Below are positions 49,201 to 58,200 of a stretch of DNA of 64,000 bases, piece after piece. Location of the stretch: positions 2,108,001 to 2,172,000 of the forward strand of contig JAPXFQ010002813.1 of assembly GCA_028564705.1 (NCBI GenBank), in the 5' to 3' direction. The notes beneath the pieces are model-generated. The model was not told the origin of the DNA and made no database searches. It saw only the letters and a list, made by a program, of their open reading frames with translations. Origin of the DNA: Apricaphanius iberus. Taxonomy: Eukaryota > Chordata > Actinopteri > Cyprinodontiformes > Aphaniidae. How positions within the stretch are numbered: the stretch's first letter is position 1; the number at the start of each line of letters is the position of its first letter. The translations under genes and the position numbers were made by a program.

Positions 49201-52200
49201 CTTGGAGGACATGCAACTGTTTGGCTCCAGGATGCGTTGGTAGTCTTGAGACTTTAATGCTGGGGAAAAACATGCTGTTGGATGATCCGTTTATGTACCA
49301 GAAAAGGTAGAAGTTTTTAGATTTGATCCATCTAATAAACAGTTCTTTCATGAATTTTCCACTACCTGATCAGAGACGACTTGGGGTTTGGCTGATTCCA
49401 GTCACTTCCTAGGTGAGTAATTCTGGTTGGCCAGGCGCTCCCAGGAATGTTCATCATTGTTCCATGTTTTCTCCGTTTATGTTAATGCCTCTCACTGTAG
49501 CTTGATCGAAGCCTGAAGCTTTAGGAATGGTTTTGTGACACGTCCACACTTATAACTGTAAAAGACGTGCTGTACGTTCTTTTGATTGGACCACAATGTG
49601 CTCATTTTGAGATTATTTTGCCGACTTCATATTGTTAGACTGGTTCATATATTTAGTTATTTCTAGATTCTACAGGTCTGACAGTTATCCGCTCTGGGTT
49701 TGATCAGTGAAAATATTAAAACTGTGGCCAATTAGGTCACATTAATATCTGGATTAACAAGAGGGGCAATAACTCTTTGTCGTATGTCACCATCATCTTA
49801 AAAATTTCTGCATTTAATCTGGTTACCTTTTTCAAGCACTGACAAACTGATATATTTAATGTGGGACAAAAAAACAAATAGAAAATCTCTAAGGGGGCAA
49901 ATGTGTTTTTTAGTACACTTTTTAAAAAATAAAAAAACAATCAAATTTAAAATCTCATCAGTGAATTGATCTGAAACCTTTTCCAGGAGAAATGAAACAT
50001 TTCAGTGAGGCATAGGGTTACCAACAAATCTGTCCACATCTGTAAGAAAGCTGGCATACATTGCCTGGATGTGTGCGCTCCGCCACCATGCAACGCCTTC
50101 TCCTACCTGGAAAGTTGACAGTGGCGAACAGTGGTGCACTCGTGGCCACAGAGGCATGCACCAGGTGCGGGTACTTGAGCCTAAACCAAGCAGCCAGAGA
50201 GCCTGGATACGAGCCGCCGAATGCCACCCACTTCCTGTTTGTCAGCCCTCTGGCCTCTCCCATCACAGTACGGAAGTGAGCGAGGTCAGCCAGAGCTTGC
50301 CGACTGCTGAGGAAACGCAGATTGTCTGTGCTGAGGTCCCTGAATGGAGAAAAAGAGTAAAAATCACAACAGGGCAGTAGGGGTGGGAAACACCCGACTT
50401 AGAGAACAAAGTTTCAAACACAACACAAAGAAGGGTAAGAACATGAATTAAAAATGACACTTTAAAACATCAAGGCTCATTTTGAAAGAGCTCCAAGCCA
50501 AATTTATTCAAGAAACATAAGCTGGTATGTTTTTATTCCTCTGAATATATGATATGCGTCTAATGTTATCAGAGAACAGGATGAAGCAAACATCCCTGGA
50601 TGAAGGCTGCCAATAGAAAAAAAAAAAACTGCTTCAGGCCCTTTTCAAGGATGCTGCTGCTGCACTGAAAACAGACAATTCTCCGGGGGGGGGGGGGGGG
50701 GGTCTGTCGGAGACAGGCAGCCGCTTCAACTAATTCAATCCAAATTTAGAAAAGAAGCACAAACAAGATGAGGACTTCGATGTCTGGTTTTGGCATTGAA
50801 GACAAACAGAATAATCTTACATTCTGTTTGGCAAAACTTTAAAAAAATCGTGGAGAGCACACCAAACAAATATCCGTTTGAGAATACAAGTCTCTTACAG
50901 ATATCTACTGTTTTTGCTTTTTTGTCTCACATCTTGCTTTAAATAACCAAACATATTTTATCAAAAAATAGCATGAGTTAAAACATTTAGTTTTCAAAAT
51001 TTAACTAGAGGAAAATATGAGTTTGGAGCAACATGCGCTGATGCCTAGACACAATTAGATTTTTTAATTCTTCTTTTTCCTCTTAATTGAAAGAGCATGA
51101 GTATTTCCACCACGTCAAAACTAAAATGTGCACATAACACAGCTAGGCGCAGTAAGAATCAGTTTACTAAATTAATTGTTAATTAAAGATCTTTATGATT
51201 ATCTAGCTAAAAATTTAGCTAGACAAATCTATTAGCTAAAAATTTTATTAGAAGTTAAAGCTAAAATATCTAAAAACACATCTGATTGTGTATTCCAATG
51301 ACAGCTTCCTGAACTTGAGTCGACAAGAATGCATCATGGATTCAAATCTAAATGCAGGACTACCACCTAGTGGTATAGCTCATAAAATACTGGTTTCTAC
51401 AGCCATCTTTTCTCCAGTTTTTGGTGTTTTATTATGTAAGATCTGATATAATACAAGGTATCAAAGTAATGTTCGAGGTGTAACAGTACACCAAAAACAG
51501 AAAATAATAATCACAGTTTGGTGTTTACTTGGGGTTTTAAAGTCATGTTTTGGTACGTTTTCAGAACACCCCAATAAAAATAAATATTAATGGTTCAAAT
51601 GATTTTCTTATTGTGATCAGCATTAAACAGGGAAGCTTTTATCCTTATTTCCTTCATTTCAATTCCTGAAATTAGTAAGATTTTATAATGTTCTAAGTTA
51701 ATAAAGTTGAAAGCATAGAAATGACTTGATTTTTTTAAAACAGATAACATAGTACAAGCATACATAGAGAAAAAAAAAACCGTAGAACAACTTGCAAAGT
51801 CAGTGTTTATTTTTTATAAATGTTTAAACAACAATTTGCCCATATTTTGAGGCGAAAGAAATGCCTAAATCACTTTGGAATTATTTTGATATTTTGACAA
51901 CCTAGCTGTACTTTAATGCAGCATGGGCAACTTTTGAAAAAATCCGCTCTCAATCAGTGGGGATCCGGTGAGTTCCATTATATACAAAGTAAGGATTTTG
52001 GGCTGATTTGATGGTACTGGTAGCCATGTGAAGGTCAGCTCGTTTTTCTCTAGTTTACATTCAGTTTCATGTCATTTCATATTGTTTCATATTTTGAAAC
52101 AATATGAAACAACGGTTCTTCTGTGGTCACTCCTCTCCTGAGACGGATAACAATATCTCCAGGACTGATCGACTTGCTGACTCCACCAATCTTCCCAGTA

Positions 52201-55200
52201 CCAGCCGAGCTGAGCTGACCATATTGTTGGATCATAGAGACCATATCTGTCAACTCAAAACCCGCGGCCGCTACTGGGTGGTAGATAGCATAACGTCATT
52301 GTAGCGCCCGATTTAACTGTACATTTTATTACATTTTAATTTAAATATACACTGTTAAGGAAATCTTGTACTTGCATTTTGCACCTCCCTAAAAGCCCCG
52401 TGGATGTATTTTTGTTTTCTTTCAGTGTAGCTTTTTATGAAAATGATCCATATACAACCTTTAAAGATGTGCTGAAGAATGTTACATTGCGCCCCGCATT
52501 CATACATTCTGTGTTGCTCAGGTAGAAATCAGCTGGATTAGTTCGGTACATGTGCATACTGAACAGACAGAACCATGCAAAAAACAAAAACAATAAGGAA
52601 TATATGTACTGTTACAAACTTCCAATGAGTTGGAAGTTAACCACTGAGATTAGTTGCTCCCATGTTTCCACTTGCCAGAATTCAGAGCAAGTGTAAATCA
52701 AAAGAAACAACAGCCGCATTACTTTTTCTGGGCAGTTAGTGTGACTAGAAATGCTTTACATGCTCCATTCTGTGAAGGCATTTTATATAGGAAGATCATT
52801 GATGGCAAACACTCTTTCAATTTAAATATTCATCAACCTGCGTAAAAAAAATAAAAATACAGCAAGTGTGACAGTTTAAAGGCACATAAAAGTCATATAA
52901 ACAATGACGGTAACTAGACTTGTTTTAAGGTGGTAGACCAACCAGGGTCTTGGCCCCTCTGGGACTAGCAGTTAGCTTTAGCCACCAAGACCAACTAAGA
53001 AGTAATTTAGCTGCTTAGAATCTTTTACCAGAACCTTACATCAAAAATCCTGCACTATCCTTTGAAAGTCTTAAAAAACTCTTCTTTAGGCACAAGAAAA
53101 GAGTCACTGTGGACAGCTGATCTGTCAAGGATATGGAGTCAGACTGGAAAAGATTATTGCAACAATAAATCCACTGCTATTACTTTTATAGATATGTTTA
53201 CTGACTTTCCCTTCTAAAATTTTTTTTACATTGGGGGAAAAAGCTAAAAACGTCCCAATGCAGAAGAACATGACGTGCTTGCATGTTTTTATAGACATTT
53301 GTCCCTGGTTCAACACAGCTTAATCAAAGGATGGTTCATTAGCAGGCCTCTAGGGAACTTTATGACATACAGAGGAGGTTGTTGGACCATTTCAATCAGC
53401 TGTGCTGGAGCAGAGACTCCTCTAAAACTGGCAGGACACGGGCCCTTGAGGACTGGAGCTGGATGCCCAAGCTTGTCAACAGACAAGGAGAACGTTTGTT
53501 TTCCATGAAGTCTTAAAGAGGGCATATTATGCCTGTTTTTAAACAAATTATAATCGGTCTATGGCTGGTGTCTGCAACCAAGAGGCAAATTAGACCTTCC
53601 ACAATGGCTCTCATGAAATTTGGTTGAAAATAATAATGAACCAAACAATGTTTTGTTTTCTTCCCCACAGTAGCAAATTCAGGTTTTAGCAGTTGTTGTT
53701 TTTTTCTTGATTGCATAATTGCTTTGAAATTACATGAAAGAATGACACTAAAAGTAAGAATATTTTTAGATACCTTTTTCTGGTCATTAGGTTTGAAACT
53801 ATGTGCATTTTTACATATCTTATAGTCCCGAATATAGAACAAGGTTTTTTTATCATTGAAAATTATGTAAAAATTTGGGGTCATCTTCTAATTTGGATCT
53901 AAACATTGATACTTGTCTGGTGTCGTTACACGACAGCAACAGCAGAGGAAACCAGCTTCCTGTAAAGCCAGTGACCTTATTGTGGCTGGCGTAGTCAATG
54001 GGAAAAGAAAAATAGAGAAGAGCAGTGAGGATCAAAAGTGGGACAAATAAACAACTGTGGCAGAGTTATGATGCCAACTTTAAGAGGATGGTGGTCAATG
54101 CAGCAGAGGCATCAAATAACTGTCAGGCAGCCATATCAAATGCACTGGATGCCAGTAAAGATTAGGTTCTGTTTGTGGAGACAGGACTGCAGCATGAGAG
54201 TAAAGCTTGGTTTATGCTTGGGAGGTCCGCACGGCTCCATGCAGCCAAATTACGTCATTTCAGTAACCGCTCCTCTCCGCGCGGCCTCCTCCCGCCCCAA
54301 AAATTTCCGCACCGCGCATCTAGGAAAATTTGTAACTACGCGGACGGTCCCACGACGAAAAACATGGAGGACTGGCAAGAGCTCATATTGCCGGAGGTTC
54401 GTAAATAGACAACTTTATGATTCGGCTGATTGAGAGCACTGTGATGAACTGTGTTTTAATGGTCGAGTGGACAGTCTTCTTTTTCGTCTTTTTTCCTAAG
54501 TAAACGGCATAAAAGTTCTGCTTTGTTTAAGCTCACGGGTGCCAAGGCGCCTTCTAGCAGCGTTTTTACTTTTTGTAGCTTGACCCTGCTGAGAACCAAT
54601 ATTCTTGAAGACTGTAGGGGGCGGTGTAAGGCTCTACAGCATACATACAACACTACACCATAGTAGAAGTAGTAATCACTGTAGTTTACAAGATTGCGAC
54701 ACCCGTGAGCTTAAAGAACGCCCTATGGTGCCTTAAGCACTGAATGATCCATCTCGAGCATGCGCAGGTCGAGTGTTTATACAAACAAGGTCACGTGTAA
54801 CCCCTGATGACCACGGAGACCCTATATCTTCCGGTGACAGAGGATCTGTTCCTACAGAATGTTATCGCAAGTGCACAATGATTCTATGCACCCCACAGTA
54901 TTATTATGTTATTTTCAACCCGAGCTTGAGAGGAAATGGCTACCACGTATACCCTGAGAGTAGCAGGGGACTGGCCGCCATCCAGGAGTGACTGGAGAAA
55001 CTCCAAAATCTTTGGAACTGAACAGTGCATAGGGTCCTCACCCTCGTCTGAACACCATCCAGTAAACTTCCGCCACCTATTCTCATACTGTGCACGGGTG
55101 GAGGGTACCCTCGCATTCAATATGGTATTGCAGACACCATCTGAACACTGAATCAGCAGGGGGTCGAGCCCTGCAGTGGACCAGAGCTGCAGGCGGAGCG

Positions 55201-58200
55201 GGTCGGGATGCCAGATCTGGCCCCATAACTGAGACAGGCGATCCCTCCTGTCTGGGAGGTGCCACGGCAGACTACTGCAGAGCCTGTACAGCAGTGGAAA
55301 CCATGTTCTTCCCGGCCAGAAGGGGGCTACCAACAGCAGCCTGTGACCGTGCTGGAGGACCCTCTGTGCCGTTGGAAAAATCAGAGGGATTGGCAAAAAT
55401 GCATAGACGAGAACCTCTGGCCAATCGTGGGCGAGAGCATCCTGGCCAAGAGGACTGCTCTCTTGCATCCAGGAGAACCAGAGGGGGCAATGGGTGGCCT
55501 CCTCTGAGGCAAAGAGATCCACCCCTGCCCTGCCGAAGATGTCCCAGATGTTGAGAACCACCTTCGGATGAAGCCGCCACTCCCCCGGTGGGGGCTTGCA
55601 ACAGGAAAGTAAGTCTGCCGCCTGATTCTGTTCTCCGGGAAAGTACATTGCACTGAAGCTGGCCAGGCATGGTGCTGCCCATAGCAGGAGGTCCTGGGAT
55701 GCCTGCAGTAGCCGTGCAGACTTGGTGCCCCCTTGGTGGTTTATGTGAGAGACAGTCGAGACATTGTCTGACCTCACTAGGACATGCTGGCCTCCCAGGA
55801 AGGGAAGAAAAATCTGCAACACCCTGTACACAGCCCACATATCCAGAACATTGATATGCTGTGAGCGGTCTTGTGCAGACCACAGCCTCTGAGCTGTCCG
55901 GTTCTGCCACACAGCACCCACCCTGAGGGGGAGGCGTCCGCTGTGATGGTTTCCCGACGGGATGTAACGGAACCCATGGCACGCCCTGGAGGAGAAACAA
56001 CTGCTCCCTACAAGGGGCCAGAGCAGCGAGACAACGTCGTGACACCCTTTAGTCTCCTGTGTCGGTGCCACTTGACATCCAGATGAAAGTCCTAGTCCTA
56101 CAGTACCTATTGCTGGGAGCGGAAGTGAGAGCACTGCCCTCACCAGCCAAGGGTAACCTATCCCAACGAAATGAAACAGTAAGTGCAGTACAGATGCCAG
56201 GAGAGAGAGCGAAACCACAGCAGTCACCAAAAAAAAAAAGCATCGACATACACACAATATTCAGCTGCACGATGTCGGGAGAAGGAGCAAGCACACTGCC
56301 TACACTGACAGTCATACAAACAACCAGCTATGTGAAACAGAACAAACTTACCCAGCGGAGGAAACGCGCCGAAGCACTTGTCACAAACCTCCCGGTGGGG
56401 TCTGTTGTGGCCTCTGAGGGGCTCGCAGCTCGCAGCTCCAACACAAAGTCACAAGGCCACCAGCAACGAACGATAATTCAAATTTTTTTTTAGCTTTTAG
56501 CAAGATCCTAGGGTTTAGCTAGCGCAGCAATACTACCTATGAAGCGAGAAGATGAAAAGAAACAGATCCTCTGATGTCACTGGAAGATATAGGGTCGCCG
56601 TGGTCATCAGGGGTCACACGGGACATTGGTGGCATAAAAACTCGACCTGCGCATGCGCGAAATGGATCATTCAGTTCTTAAGGCACTGCCTCTAGCGCGC
56701 AGTAAGGATGAAATAGAATAGCGCTTGGGCTTCCTCTGTTGCCGGACGTTCTGAACAATGGCGGATCATATTGAGAGAGTGGCTTGGCTTTATGCTGTGG
56801 AACTGGCCACAAAACCTCTACATCACAACTCCACTGGCCACACCTTCACATTCCAGCCTCTGCTTCAGCTGCTAAGTCGGCATGCCGCAGCCTCTTCCGC
56901 TTGAATGCCTCATCGATGGCATCCTCCCTTTGGGACAGTCATCTCAATGATGAAGACACGCCGGCAGGACTTGGACCAGAGGACAAGGTCTGGGCACAGG
57001 TTGGCTGCTGCAATTTTGGGTGGGAAGGTGAGACTCTGGCTGAGGTCTACCCGCATTTCCCAATCCCGGGCTGCGTTCAATGGGCCACAGTCTGGAAGTG
57101 ATGGCTTGGTACCCCGTTTCTCCCCTTCCCGCAAGAAGGTTGTTCTCAATGGGACGGTAGTCTGGGCATTTAGAGGCATGGCATCTGTGGTTACCCTCTT
57201 GTTCTCAAGTTCGGCAGCCAAGCACTTCAGCACTTGGTTGTGGCGCCAGGTGTATCTTCCTTGAGTTAGGCTGGTCTCGCAACCCACCAGGATGTGTCTG
57301 AGGGTTGCTGGGGCTGCACACAGGGGACAGGGAACGTACTCTAGTATACTTATCAAAACTTTTCGGTTAAGTTTTTCTAAAGGTCAAATAACATTTACGG
57401 CTCTAAATCTGTGTATTTAGTTGGATTGAACGTAAAACAGCTCTTTAGGTGGTAAAGTTTGCAGACCCCTGGTCTATGGTCTGCAGTCAACACAAAACAT
57501 GCTAATGAAGCTTTCTGCACAAAGGCGCTCTCACAAGAAAACGTTATCACCAGTTCAGTGTTTCACAATTTCAGTCCCTTTCAGAATAAGCCATTTAGAG
57601 GGCTCTATCACTTTTATGCAAATTAATGGTTGCAGGCAAGGCTTGACCAGGGGAGGCCGGGGTTTGAAATGTGCTAAGTGGGGTTTAACCGAGAAATTCT
57701 AATAAAGAAAGAACTCCCACTCTCTTGGTACTTCTGTGTTCTGAAGTGGTTGCAGTTCCACTTTGGTTCCATATGAGGGTGCTCTCATGACGAATGCAGA
57801 GTCAATGGAGGTCTATGGAGCAAAACCCCTAAATAAATCCACTTTTTCTCAGGATAGAACTTTTTGTCCGGTAATTTGAATATTTTTTTCGAATGTGGTG
57901 GCAAGGAAATAATATATTGCAGGGTTTTAGAATTTTGAGAGTCACTTATTTGCTTTAAAAAACGTACTTTAAAAGGTCAATGCCGTCATACACATCGTAC
58001 GACCAGAGATACTGCTTTACAGCAATCCTTGTTTTTCCTTTTAAACTTCACACTACCTACATAACCATAGGCAGATAGCAGTGCTAACAACCCAAAAAAA
58101 AGTTGTTAGGTTGAAAAAAAAATAAAAAATTCGGGGGGAGTCCGCCTTAACATTCTGGGATCGCTTTGGATGCCACAATGCCGTCAAGCAGTACATCTGG

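Noticed and set aside
55090..55554. 154-codon plus-strand frame opposite the DIRS frame
   Set aside because: Antisense shadow of GC-rich DIRS coding sequence; no independent motif.
54884..56257. 457-codon frame as a host gene
   Set aside because: Its motifs are DIRS RNase H and recombinase N terminus, flanked by inverted ends.
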